In this document: positions 35,605 to 47,231 of the stretch, in pieces
Position numbering within the stretch: position 1 is the first letter of the stretch
Layout of the letters: every line of letters starts with the position of its first letter
Assembly (NCBI RefSeq): GCF_026210795.1
Contig: NC_089441.1
Location: forward strand, 3,844,001 to 3,908,000
Length of the DNA stretch: 64,000 nucleotides
From: Rhizophagus irregularis
Taxonomy: Eukaryota > Glomeromycota > Glomeromycetes > Glomerales > Glomeraceae
Reading direction: 5' to 3'
Notes under the pieces: generated by a model
Databases searched by the model: none
Seen by the model: only the letters and a program-made list of their open reading frames with translations
Told to the model about the DNA's origin: nothing
Position numbers and translations under genes: made by a program

Positions 35605-35715
35605 ACTTACTTTCATTCTTAATTGTCTTTTGATTTCTCAGGTTTATGTTTCATGTTCTTAATAGGTTAATGTTTCGGTCCTTCTTATAAATTCTGTAGC
35701 TTCAAGACTACTATT
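35605..35715 (-). pseudogene. Epimerase first-exon relic
   Basis: Similarity to the first exon and donor of the epimerases (CTTACTTTCATT start, TGTTTCATGTTC and TTCTGTAGCTTC phrases), with internal gaps. A sister relic lies at 39765-39870 at the matching place of the next unit. Confidence 0.5.
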
Positions 35716-36648
35716 TAATTTTACAAATTAAATTACTATCGTAATACGTATTTAAAATCATTAAGATGCACACATACAAAATTTTAGTTTTTGTTATTGG
35801 AATTTTCTCACAAATTTGTAATGTTATGTGGTATCGAAGGACTTAATTCTGCATTGAGAAAATGTAAAGCGAAAAAATTTTTTGATGCAAGTAAAAACGT
35901 AAAAATAAGAGAATACTTATCCAACACGAGAATGTAATCCATGGAATTAGGAATTCCTCTTTGGTCGCCTATAAAATAAGGTAGGATTAATAAAGTCTAA
36001 ATTTATGAGAAATTATATTACCTTTTTCTTAGAATATACGTAAAGCATTTTATGAATCCTTCCAGATTGCCACTTGTCATTAATCTGTTAATTTAATGTG
36101 TCTTATCGGCGTGTGGTTGGTATTAGTATATTAGTACTGGAAGCATGGCATCCAAGTAATTACTATATTCTATATATGGATATTAGAGCTCTGATGGATT
36201 TTCCACTATATTCGTTTCTATCTATTTTTTTCACTATAATTTTTTTGTCTTTTGTATTTTTTGTATAAATAAAATATATCATCTGATCACAGTAATTCTA
36301 ATTTCGTTTTCATTATCCAATCACATATATACTTCCATCAATTCCATTTTGCACTTTGCCAAATCCTCCATTTACAATAAATTCAATACTAAAAATCCAC
36401 CATAAGGTATCCACTCTAATATAATTAATTGACTAAATTTAATTTACATCTCGGAAATTGGACATTGGATCATTAAAAAAAAAAATGCTTATTTGGCAAC
36501 GTCCAAAACAACCATTGGAGAGGGGGGGAAGATTTTGTCTAAAAAAATCGCATTTAAATTAAAATCCGCTTAACTTCAATTGAAGAAAAAAGATTTTTTT
36601 TTACTCACCGAAACTTTTTAATTTAATCTGGAGAACTATTTATAGCTG

Positions 36649-37507
36649 CTAAATAATCGGGAGCATTGGTATAACGTCGGAATTATCAAAAGCACCGGTA
36701 ACGTTGAAAGCATCGGGAAAAAAAGCATCGGGAACGTTGAAAGCATCGAGAACATCAAAAGCATTGGTAACGCCGGAAGTATCAAGAACATCAAGAGCAT
36801 CGAGAACATCGAAAGCATCGGTAAAGTTAGAAGCATCGGGAAAATCAAAAGCATCGGTAACATCGGGAATATCGAAAGCATTGGTAATGTCAATAACACC
36901 AGGAACGTAATAAGTTTCCGGAATGCCAATAGCACCGGGAGCTATTTCAAAATATATAATAAATAAATATATGAAAAATTATATATTCAAATATTTTAAA
37001 CAAATTTTTATATACCAATATACATTTTTTTAGTTTTTGTTAAGTTTCGTTTAATTAAATCGCAAGTTATTTCCTAAAAAAAAAAGAAATTACATTACAA
37101 TTAAATTCATTCATAAAATAAAATTAGAGTTTTTTACTTACGTTATACGAGACTTCTTTTAGTATACCAGAGCTACTATTGAACAAACACAATCTTTGGC
37201 CGTTCAGGTGATTGGGAAATAAATGATGAATCAGATCGTAGATTTGAGCTGAAGATGAACGGGTAGAAATCTCAATATTCCTTTTTATCATATTACGAGA
37301 ATTCAAATCATTCCAAAGAGGAGAGCCAATTTTTGGAATAATATTTGTTACATTTTGATCAAGACATATTAACATATTTATTTTCAATACTTGACGATTC
37401 GAATTGATTCTATAAGGTGTGTAAGACACAGAAGCGTAGTTACGCCTATTTGATAAGGATACTTTATGGCATTCACATTTGCATTTGCATGGATAATACA
37501 ATGGCAT
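36649..37507 (-). CDS. Cys-rich N-terminus / conserved domain / hexapeptide-repeat protein, member 1
   Basis: Exons 37507-37142, 37073-37016 and 36941-36649, 238 residues, phases matching. N-terminus MPLYYPCKCKCECHKV has a dense Cys/His cluster. Residues about 40-122 form a globular domain shared by all members: LKINMLICLDQ, IIPKIGSPLWNDLNSRNMI, IYDLIHHLFPNHLNGQRLCL, LFNSSSGILKEVSYN. The 58-bp exon 2 adds EITCDLIKRNLTKTKKMYIG. Exon 3 encodes a low-complexity tail of six-residue repeats (TNAFDI, TDAFDF, TDAFDV, LDALDV, TNAFDV, LDAFNV) made by 18-bp DNA repeats. The domain order (strand, helix, W-x-L, ending K-x-YIG) loosely recalls ubiquitin-like domains found near zinc fingers in some E3 ligases; this is speculative. 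No known function. Confidence 0.7.
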
Positions 37508-37685
37508 TGTTGTAAAATTGATGATTAAGGTATGAAAAAAATTGAAAAAATTGGATATTTATAAATTAAATCCATCACATCTGGCTACGCACTTTGTCGA
37601 TCTTCCATCCAAGATTTTTTTTCGCCAATATATTTTGTTGTCCATATTAAGACTAATTATGAATTTTTATAACAATGGTAACGAA

Positions 37686-37725
37686 GATCATCCGGGAGCC
37701 GAAAAAAAATTTTTCTCGGATGATC
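37686..37725. repeat. Short inverted repeat upstream of family member 1
   Basis: GATCATCCG (37686-37694) and CGGATGATC (37717-37725), loop 22 nt, about 180-220 bp upstream of the start codon of the minus-strand gene. Member 2 has a similar hairpin at 41467-41507 with a paired base change. Confidence 0.6.
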
Positions 37726-39077
37726 CTACCCAAAAAAATAAATCCTTACAAAGAAACAATTTGAATAACTCGTTATTCAATGAATAAACATTACATTTAA
37801 GGAGTTTCATATAATAAATATTTTTCGACTGAATTAGAAATTTCTATTTATTAGAAAATAATCGAAAATTACTTGTGTCGTTATTGTCTTTACATTTGTG
37901 AAATTCATTTCACTTTAAGTGCAATAAATGCTGCAACACGGCATATAACATTAGTAATGCACAACGATTTTTATTACAAACCATACCTGATGAAAACAAC
38001 AATATTACGTAATAAGCATCATCCATCTTTCTCAAACAATCCTCCTGTATTCGTTCTTTATCAATCCAGCATAACAAACTCTTTCATATGTCCCTGACGT
38101 TGCTTGAATAAATAAATATTTTGAGCTAAAATTAGTAAATCATTTTGTGTCATTACCAAATATTTCTCCTTCAATTTGAGTCATCATCTGTAATAAACTT
38201 TTTTTATAAATTCGTGCTTTGATAATTTTGGGTTTGGTTCACATGATTTTCATTCAGCAGTGAATTATTTATTTGCTTTATCGTAATGTATTTAACAAAA
38301 AAAATCTTTCGTTTCCTGGTACAGCGACTTTGTCTCTGTTGCCAGATCTTTTTTTTTTTATGAAGGGTGGGTCCAGTCGAATTAGTATACTCAGTTATCA
38401 TGTATATACGATATTACCTCTGTAATTTTGTATCGTTTTAAGCAGTTTTCCTGCCTTTCTTGAAATAAAATAAATGTATTTAACAAAAAAAAAAAAATTT
38501 TTTGTACGTAAATCTTTGAAAGCGAAATTCACAAATAATGTAGTACCTTATATATGGTCTGAAGTTTTATATGGTCTGAAGTTTATGTCCGTCTCCTCCC
38601 TGGAACCCACCATCTAGGTTTAAACCTGGAGATGAGGGCTTATCGTTCTGATGCTGGCAGGCTGGCTGCCCCACCACCAGTACTTTCTTATATATTGTAC
38701 CTAAGAAATTGTAATTAAACAGAATTTACTAAAGAATTTAAAAAATATGTTTAAAAGAAAAATACTATCTAAAAAAAAATTGTAACGAGCTTAATAGAAA
38801 ATAAAATAGAATAATATTATAATTCTTTTCATAATTTTATATCTTTTACATTAAATGAATATCTTGAAAGTTATAATCCCTGTTATGAACTTTTTTCAGT
38901 TAAAGCAAAATAAAAAATTGTCAATTACTAAATATATATGCGTGAATTGTAGTTCCGAAAATCCGTTCAAATTATCCGGATATAAGAAGTTATCCGTTCA
39001 ATTCAACCCTAATTGAAGACAATCATAACAAATGTATCCTTAATAGTAATTAACTTCATAAAGATATGTAATGTACA

Positions 39078-39188
39078 TAGGGATGGCAAAAATCCGACCA
39101 ATGTTTTAAAAAAAAAAAAGTTTTAAAACAATAAAAATCTGATTTAAATTGTTTTAAAACATCTTGGTTTAAATCATGTGCATCCCTA
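39078..39188. mobile_element. hAT-type MITE, 111 bp, with 8-bp target-site duplication
   Basis: Ends TAGGGATG (39078-39085) and CATCCCTA (39181-39188), flanked by AATGTACA at 39070-39077 and 39189-39196. An 8-bp duplication with a TAGGG-type end is characteristic of hAT elements. The interior is A/T-rich with GTTTTAAAAC-type phrases and carries no gene. Confidence 0.8.
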
Positions 39189-39764
39189 AATGTACATAGT
39201 ATAATATCTTTATTTTTAAGAACTATTATGTACAGTAACTTGATTGTTTAAAGTACTAGTAATTTCCTAGTTATGAGAATAAAAATTTTAAATTAACAAT
39301 TACTACAAATCAAATAATTCAATACAGTAGACTATAAGTGAATAAGAAAATATGAGGTCAATATTATTGGCGCAGTTCGGATGCCAATCGGGCTTTTTTT
39401 TTCGGTCTTAACAGGGAATAAAATTTTGGCGACTTTACGCGATAATTTTTGTATCATTCATTTTTTATTGACAATTTCAGTTAGATATTTTCATTCGATT
39501 CAGTATGAGGATTGACTTTATTTTCCACAAAAATATAATTTTGAAATTATAACTAACACATTAATAGAATGAATATATTTATGCCAAAGATTTTATTTAC
39601 GGTCCAATATTCCGGTACGTATACCGAATTTTATATGTACACAATAATGTATTTTATCAAATAAAAATTACATTACATATCATAATAATTATTTAATTAA
39701 ATAAAATAAAATAAAAATAAAATAATTAAAATTTTCCTTAACCAAGTATTAAAAAAAAATTACA

Positions 39765-39870
39765 ACTTACTTTCACTTTTTGCTTTTCTTTTGTTTTTCA
39801 GGCTTATGTTTCATGTTCTTAACATGTTAGTAATGTTTAATCCTCCTATAAACTCGAAGTACAAATATAA
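39765..39870 (-). pseudogene. Epimerase first-exon relic, second unit
   Basis: Sister of 35605-35715: CTTACTTTCACTT, TGTTTCATGTTC and CCTATAAACTC phrases in the same order. Too decayed to code. Confidence 0.45.
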
Positions 39871-40424
39871 TTAATTTAATATCAATATTGTTAATACGTA
39901 TTAAAACCATAAACTGCATATTTACTTTATCAAAAATTCTAGTTTTTTCGTGGTTGGAATATGCTCACAAATTTTTTAGCATATGGGCATATCACTTTAG
40001 TCCTGTATTGAGAAAATGAAAAGAAAATATAGTGATGCAAGTAGTAAAAAAAAGTAAAAATAAGAAGATACTTATCCAATACGAGAGAAAAGACAGAAGT
40101 AATCCATGAAATTAGGAATATAAATTTCTTCCTCTTTTGGTCGTCTATAAAATAATCTTTACAAGTTACAATAATAGGATTAATGAAGTTTAAATTTACA
40201 GGAAAAGACATTACCTTTTCTTATGGTAGACAATAGAAACATCATACAAATTTGCCAACATACAGCTTTTCTCCTGGAGGAATATTACCTTTCCTCTATT
40301 TAGAAAAGAACTTACGTCCGGGATCAAAGTTTTCAAAAATTTTAAACTAAATCTAACTAGATGTGATAGTTGTAAAACTATCTATAAGTATTATTAGTAA
40401 GATTGGCTAAATTAAATTTAAAGA

Positions 40425-41339
40425 CTAATTTGCATCAGGAACGTTGAAAGCAAAAGCATCGGTAACATCATTGGGAAAAAAAGCACCGGGAACGTTGAAA
40501 GCATCGAGAACGTCAAAAGCATCGGTAACGCCGGAAGTATCAAGAACATCAATAGCATCGGGAACATCGAAAGCATCGGTAACGTTGGAAGCATCGGGGA
40601 AATCAAAAGCATCGGTAACATCGGGAAAATCAAAAGCATCGATAACATCGGGAACATCAAAAGCATTAGTAATTTCATTAATATCAGGAATGTAAAAAGT
40701 TTCCGGAATGTCAACAGCATCGGGAGCTAATTTTAATATAATATTAAGAAAAAAATTATCTTTCCAATATTTTATATTAAATTTACAATTTATACATACC
40801 GATATACATTTTTTTTTGTTTAGTTAAATTCTGTTTAATTAAATCGCAAGTTATTTCCTAAAAATTGCATTTCAATAAAAAATTCGTTTATGAAGATAAA
40901 AGAATTTTTTTTTTTTACTTACATTATATGAAACTTTTCTTAATGTACAAGAACTACTGTTAAATAAGCACCATCTTTTCCCGTTCAAATCGGGAAATAA
41001 ATTAGAGATCTTTTCATTAATTTCAGTTGAAGATGAGTGCGTAGGAATTTCGATATTCTCTTGTATCATATTTCGTGATTTCAAATCGTCCCAAATAGGA
41101 GAGCCAATTTTTGGAATAATACTAGATACACGGTCAAGACATACTATAATATTTATTCTTAAAATTCCGGCACGACGTTTTGGAGGTGCAGGAATATAGT
41201 TATGCAGACCTTTAATAAAAGTAGCAACAGTATCTAATTGACTTGTGAATCTTGTATCGTTTTGAATAGAAATACCATAATTGCAATGACATTCGCATTG
41301 GCATGGGCAATTTCCAGTTTTAGGATGGTGCGATGTCAT
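40425..41339 (-). CDS. Cys-rich N-terminus / conserved domain / hexapeptide-repeat protein, member 2
   Basis: Exons 41339-40923, 40857-40800 and 40726-40425, 258 residues. N-terminus MTSHHPKTGNCPCQCECHCN again has a Cys/His cluster. The domain repeats the pattern of member 1: LRINIIVCLDRV, IIPKIGSPIWDDLKSRNMI, LNGKRWCLFNSSS, LRKVSYN. Exon 2 is 58 bp like member 1 and encodes EITCDLIKQNLTKQKKMYIG. Exon 3 has more hexapeptide repeats than member 1 (TNAFDV, IDAFDF, TDAFDF, TDAFDV, LDAFNV), so the repeat number varies between neighbours. It lies about 3.8 kb from member 1 in the same orientation, within a duplicated unit that also carries an epimerase relic. No stop or frameshift is seen. Confidence 0.7.
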
Positions 41340-41466
41340 GGTTGTAGAATAGACTTGAAAAAAAAATTCCTCGCAGTATTGGATATTTTATAAATAAAGC
41401 TCCGTAAAGTCAACCCGACTTTTGAGCTTTATAAATAAAGTCAACCCCGACTTTTTATGAGTAAAG

Positions 41467-41507
41467 GATCATCTAGGGTCGATAAAAAAAAATACTCCCA
41501 GATGATC
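41467..41507. repeat. Short inverted repeat upstream of family member 2
   Basis: GATCATCT (41467-41474) and AGATGATC (41500-41507), 127-170 bp upstream of the start. Compared with member 1, one arm has T for C and the other A for G, so pairing is preserved. Confidence 0.55.
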
Positions 41508-42940
41508 AATCATTGACAATAAAGAAAAACAAAGGATCTTTACGGATCAGAGGATAATGATCGGACTATTTTTAGTTTTGTGATTTTTTTTATAAGAATA
41601 AATAGATATTGGGACGGAATTGGAGTTTATAAGTTTCCCATTTTTACTAAACACAATGAACGATATATCGGATATGGAAATATATAATTTTTTTTAGTTA
41701 TAACAAGTTTTCATATGAATTTCCTAATAAGTAATAATGAACTTTTATAATGTCTAATATCAAAATATCTGGAGTATCTAAAATTAAATTATCACACTAG
41801 GCATCTAGTATTTTTTTTGCCGTTTATAATAGTTACGATTTATTGATTTGCTATTATTATAATACGTCTTAATACATTCACGTTCAGTTTTTACTAATAT
41901 TTATATAGTTACATTACAATTAGCGATATTCCCACCCTTAGTAAATAAATTTGATTATTATGTACTCAAATTCTAACATATTTATTCTTTTCGTGGCTGA
42001 AATATTTTAAACTTTTGATGCACAAAACGAAAAGAAATGTTTACTCATGAAATTAGGTGAAATTAAAAATCTGATAAAACCTTTTTTTCCCTGTCATTAT
42101 TCTATAATAAGATTTAATCAAGCAGAACTCAGATAACTTTATTAGAATACCAACTAAACGATACTTTATTCGAATAATCGGATTAATCAACGTGTATATA
42201 AATATTCTTTAAGAGCAATTATATATATCATATCAATTAATTTCTTTAAATACGAAAATTTTGTACCTTTTCTTACGTTTTACTATTTCTTCTTCTGATA
42301 ACTTTTGACTAATTTGTTAGATTTCATCTCACGATTTTTTACTTATTCAATACTCTATAATCTATTACTATCATTGTAAAAAAGTAGACTAACAACTTTA
42401 CCAGCATTATCTACTCTCTACTTCAATTTTCTTTGTGGAGTAAAATCGGTGAACTTAATCTTCAAAATATCAGAATCTTCATAATAGATGGGTTTAATAA
42501 TAAAATGTGGCTTTCCTTGAACACTGAATACATGTAATAACTTTGATGCAAAATGTAATTCAACGGCTACTATCCTATGGTCATAGTCATAAGATCTTCA
42601 GAGATTTCTTTATTATATTCTACAACACCTAAAAACATTCTTAAAAATTAATTTGCAGATTATCCGTATCATTATGATATTCTATATTAAAAAGGAGTTC
42701 AGATGGTTAAATTATTTACTATATAACTGATAATAATTAACAAAACGTACCAAAGTGTAGGATTTCTATAACCGTTGAGTTCCGTCCCGTAAAAGATACG
42801 AAAAAACGGCCCTAAATTTTTAAATTGGTTTAGTATATTAGGTATTATTATATGGTTAACTTGATGAAATTTAATTAAAATTTTTGTGATAGTTACTCTC
42901 AAACATACTGAAAGAACAAGTTTAACGCAAAACTCTGATT

Positions 42941-43201
42941 ATGAAAAAGTTAATAACCCAATCTAGCCTAACTTTTCTAACACAGATGGATGAACCACTC
43001 GATTACGCACTATGGTCATCAGTCCTTGAACGAACCTATTTAAGATTCCAATGGTCCGAAGAAGCAAAGAAGCATACTTACATTGACAGATATTATGTAA
43101 CACCTCATGATGTTGAAGAGGTCATAGAAATGTATTTTAATACTGTAATAGTCAAGAAATTCCGCCGGAAGAATAATATTGCAAAGATTATTATCCAATA
43201 A
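42941..43201 (+). CDS. Doubtful short open frame
   Basis: 86 residues, MKKLITQSSLTFLTQMDEPL followed by a mixed charged segment (WSEEAKKHTYIDRYYVT) and a basic C-terminus. It reads like coding sequence more than its surroundings do, but there is no signal peptide, domain or repeat and no clear homologue. It may be a fragment of a lost gene or mobile element. Confidence 0.3.
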   Translation: MKKLITQSSLTFLTQMDEPLDYALWSSVLERTYLRFQWSEEAKKHTYIDRYYVTPHDVEEVIEMYFNTVIVKKFRRKNNIAKIIIQ

Positions 43202-44489
43202 TTCAATTATTCAAGTGGTCGTCCAACCTCAACCTATCCCTATCCCGTGGATAATAATAACGTACATGTGACTTCATGGGCAAGATATTGGGTGATTAGA
43301 TCACGAAAAATGAGTACTTAGGGTCTTAAGTTCAAACTTTCTGTTGGTTCAAATTTATTTGAAAATATTGACTAGTCTAGTATAAAAAGGTCCGGAAACA
43401 AAGAAAACAATAGAGACATTGTATAATATATATTATTTTTGTATTTTTATACGCTTTACATATATTAAAGCAGTACAATACTTTTATTTGGCTTCCTGAT
43501 GTTAGTACTAATTCTGTCATTTGTTTCCAGGTTTAAATTCAATAACCTCGTTATATGATATGTCAATGTTTTGTCACATAATATAATCTATTCCAACTAC
43601 GAGACCATGACCCTAGAATCACTGCTGGCTTATTTCATTATGCATGTGAGAAGCCAAAAATAAAAGTTTATATGCAAAATTGTATAGAAATGATATCATG
43701 CTTACTTTAATAACGAACAAGACAATCGATATCACCCTCTTATAAAGCTGATATAACGGCGATATCAAAATTATTTTATTTTTAAAAGGCATAGTTTTTC
43801 ACAAAATCATACGTGATAGGTTCCACTGTTATAAAACAATTATGTGAAATAAATAAATTGTTCTAGAATGAATACAATCATGATATAAACACACTATTTG
43901 GAACGAAAATATGATTAGTCCTCAATAAATTGATTCTTTTATTTTTATACGTTATCTTTGTCAACTATTAAATTACTATAGATCATTCACCCAAAAGGTA
44001 CTAGTCAAAAATTTTGTACCATACTAATGATTCTTTTCTCTGGAAATCCATGTAATGATCGCATTTATGTTGAATCAAATAAGAAAGTGCGGTCTCTTTT
44101 AATTTGGTGCTATACAATAAATTCACTGTGAAATTCTCTTTGAACGAAATTCTAATAACAATACCATTATTATGATATAATTCAAGGAATCTAAAAAGAA
44201 AAAACAAATAACATTACTATACTTATCTACGCGTTTATGCAAGTTTTACCGACATTATGTTCCAATTCAAAGAATATCAATTTAGACCATTTTCACTCAT
44301 CTAAATCTAATGTTTTGAACTTTTGATTCCATCATTCTCCGCATAATATATATCAATTGTATTTAATCAGTAATTCATTATATTTATTTATTATTTAATA
44401 TTATAAAAAATTAGTGAAATAAATTCTAGTGTGAGATTTTATAATGTAAACGAAAAGTGAGTGGGATCTAACTAGAAATGATAGCTGTG

Positions 44490-44720
44490 TTGAAAGTATA
44501 GAGAACGATAAAAATGTCAATAATATCAAGAACTTAAAAAATTTCCCGGATGTTAATAGTATCGGGAGCTAATTTTAATATAATTGTCGCGGAGGACATT
44601 ATACTTTTAGTTGAGTAGAAACGATGGTGGAAACCTACTTGATAGAGGTACATTATAAATAATTGTAACGGTATTCACACTGGCATGCAATGTGGTGGTT
44701 ACAAATTTATACGATGTCAT
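44490..44720 (-). pseudogene. Second relic of the Cys-rich / hexapeptide family
   Basis: Minus strand. Pieces matching the exon 3 start with its acceptor (CGGGAGCTAATTTTAATATA, as in member 2) and the first-exon start (GATGTCATAGTTG) lie close together; almost all of the middle is gone. Confidence 0.5.
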
Positions 44721-45270
44721 AGTTGACCAAGTTCCGAATTAAAAATATTTTTGCAAACCTTGGATATTTATAAATAAATATAAATTAATAGCAATAAACA
44801 AAATATGGTAGAACATAAAGTAATGGTTTCTCCTTAAATGAGTAAAGGCACAATAATAATTATTGATGGATTATTAAAATCTATTATACAAAAACATTAA
44901 AATCAAAACCATTTGCAACGTAAACTTATAACAAAACTATCACAATAATAAAAAAAAAATCATATTTATGACAAGAAATAAAAGTTGATAGTTATAAAAA
45001 GAAAATAAGAAGTTAAAATAAAGTATTATTTAAAAGAATTAAACTATAAAATAATAAATCGTACTGTTAATTAACACGAACACTCTATTTCAATTAAATT
45101 TAATAATGATCAATTCCAGAATAATAAGCCGAATCATGGGACAGGTTCGGATTCGAACTCACTAAATTTCGGAAAGTCGAGATAGTGATTAGTTGGAAAA
45201 CAAAACAAAGATTCGGATTATCTTACGTATAACGTTATATAGTTAGTACAAAAATAGATATGAAAGTTAA

Positions 45271-46643
45271 TTACTCAATGTTTACTATGAATGGTAGTTT
45301 TGTTAGTTTGTTACAAATCAACAATATTATAATATTATTACACAAACTCACTCCTTTGGGATAACTAACCTTAAATTGCATAAATTGTATATTATTTAGC
45401 CAGTCAGAAGAATCAAAATCTAATACGTTTATATATAAAAAGAAATTAATAATAAATTTAAAAAATGAATATAAACTAATTACACTTACCATCATTAATA
45501 GTAGTGATTAAAGGAAGATTTCTTTCAGTTAAGATAGATATTTCATTTTGAATTTCAGAATGAATCGTGAATGATGGATTTTCAGGCTGAGATGTAGATA
45601 ATGAATCTTTAGGATTTGCTTTGGAGTGAGTTGCGGGCGATAAATTTTCAGAATGAATTGCAGAATTTAATCCAATATCAAAAGTATCTAAAGTATCCGG
45701 AGCTATAAAATAAAAAACGTTATTAATAATCTTTAGTCCAATTCATAAATTTACACATACCGATATACATTTTTTTCGTTTTAGTTATGTTCTGTCTAAT
45801 TAAATCGCAAGTTATTTCCTAAAAAATATTTATTTCAATTAAATTAAAATTACTGCTGCTAATATTAATTATATTATTATTATTATTATTTACATTATAT
45901 ACAACTTTTCTTAGTTTACCAGTACTACCGTTAAATAAACACCATCTTTTCCCATTCAGATGATGCGAAAATAAATTAAGAATTAAATTATAGATTTCAG
46001 TAGACGAGGAATTATTAGAAATTCTGATATTATTTTTTATCAAATTTCGAGAATTTAAATCATTCCAAAAGGGGGAATCAAATTTAGGAATTCTATTTGG
46101 TATTTCTTGGTTAAAACAAATTATAACATTTATATTTAAAATAGTTGCAGGATTTCTACCGGCACGACGATTCGAATTGCTTTTATAAGGTGCAGGTTTA
46201 GCAGGAATGTGACTACGCTGTCTTCTATTATTAATGGGTATAGTATTTACTTGAGAAGAAATTAAGGACATTGCACTAACATTTGTAGAAGTGATGGGAG
46301 AAACTTGACTTAGTAAAGATAAATTATTGTAAGAACTAATATTATTATCAGAACCAGGATTATTATTAGTTTTAAGTGGCCAATCACTATGAAATCCATC
46401 ATAATGGTTACAATGAATACAGAATAAAGAATTTAAACTTTGATTTTTAAACCGTTGGCATCCACATTGAATTTGAATGCATGAACCATAAGGATATTCT
46501 GTGGTATCAATTGATGTTGATGTTTCGTGATATCCAATACTATGGTGACAATACAAACATTCATTTGGTACATTCTCCTTTGGTCGATATCGTTGACAAA
46601 TACATGAATATTTTTTGCATTTATTAAATATAGAAGGATTCAT
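45271..46643 (-). CDS. Member 3 of the Cys-rich / conserved-domain family with a different tail
   Basis: Exons 46643-45894, 45818-45761, 45702-45490 and 45419-45271, giving 389 residues. The start at 46643 (MNPSIFNKCKKYSC) is preferred over the Met at 46700, whose extension is hydrophobic and unlike the others. Residues about 8-95 hold two Cys/His clusters, CICQRY...CLYCHH and CGCQRF...CIHCNHYDGFH, likely a pair of zinc fingers. A Ser/Asn linker follows. The conserved domain is LNINVIICFNQEIP, RIPKFDSPFWNDLNSRNLI, LNGKRWCLFNGSTGKLRKVVYN. The 58-bp exon encodes EITCDLIRQNITKTKKMYIG. The tail is Ser/Pro/His-rich and not a hexapeptide repeat. Whether exon 4 is spliced again (GTTAGT after QFMQFK) is unclear. 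Confidence 0.65.
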
Positions 46644-47231
46644 TTTGTTTTTAATTATTAATGAGTGCAATGTAAAATTTGTCTCTAAAATAATGAGCAA
46701 GAATTTGATTCTATTTATATAAAAATGTATGTGTAAAATTACTATCTATTATGGAAAATCACACGTAATGAATCTGTAATTATTCTGTGGATTAATGAAA
46801 TTAATACATAGAATAATTGATCTTGTGATTATTTACTTTGATCCTATTTTTTCCTGGATTAATGTGCAACAATAAATTAACTTATAATAATTAATGTCAA
46901 TGCTAAGAATAATATGCTTATATTAATCCCAGATTAATGTTTTCGCATAATACTCTATAATTCCAGTGATTAAATTATAAGTAATATTTAAATAAATATT
47001 TCTTGCTAGTTGTATAAATTATTTAAATCAATTAATCTTTTTATTTACTTCTATTAATATATGTTGGCATATAGGTTTATAACTAAAAAAAAAGACAAAA
47101 ATTGTCATGTGCCAATGTACATGACACGAAGAAAAATTTTTTGTCTAGTCTAGTCATGTGACATTATCTATATATAAGAGAATTTTTTAAAAAATTTTTT
47201 TTTCTTTAAGCCAAATAACGAAATTAACGAA
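46644..47231. promoter_or_regulatory. Shared region between family member 3 and the VIT-VWA gene
   Basis: 588 bp between divergent starts. TATATAAG at 47171-47178 is 54 bp before the VIT-VWA ATG. TGTCATGT and ACATGACA at about 47103-47127 form a near-palindrome. No gene is seen. Confidence 0.4.

Larger units (their letters stand above)
31923..36648. other. Gene-poor stretch with relics
   Basis: 4.7 kb without a supported live gene. Recognised pieces: a relic of the Cys-rich/hexapeptide family at 32390-32830 and an epimerase first-exon relic at 35605-35715 (minus). The segment 35760-36050 is duplicated at about 39930-40215. The remainder is AT-rich with no tRNA found. Confidence 0.5.
37508..40424. 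other. Spacer between family members 1 and 2
   Basis: Contains a short inverted repeat (37686-37725), a hAT-type MITE (39078-39188), a GC-richer islet at 38580-38685 with the palindrome AGGTTTAAACCT, and the epimerase relic at 39765-39870. No gene with good support: short frames at 37542 and 37873 have no recognisable features. Confidence 0.5.
41340..45270. other. Gene-poor stretch between members 2 and 3
   Basis: AT-rich. A frame at 42941-43201 (MKKLITQSSLTFLTQMDEPL..., 86 residues) is the only one with somewhat protein-like composition; no domain is recognised. A family relic lies at 44490-44720. Confidence 0.45.

Noticed and set aside
36704-36910. Plus-strand frame rich in K-A-S repeats opposite member 1 of the hexapeptide family
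   Set aside because: It is the antisense reading of the 18-bp repeat. The minus-strand model has introns, a conserved domain and a matching sister gene.
38580-38685. GC-richer islet as a SINE or RNA gene
   Set aside because: It has a 12-bp palindrome but no A/B box pair, tail or duplication that I can support.
45125-45175. T-arm-like phrase GGTTCGGATTCGAACTC suggesting a tRNA
   Set aside because: The flanking bases do not form a 5-bp T stem or an acceptor stem on either strand.
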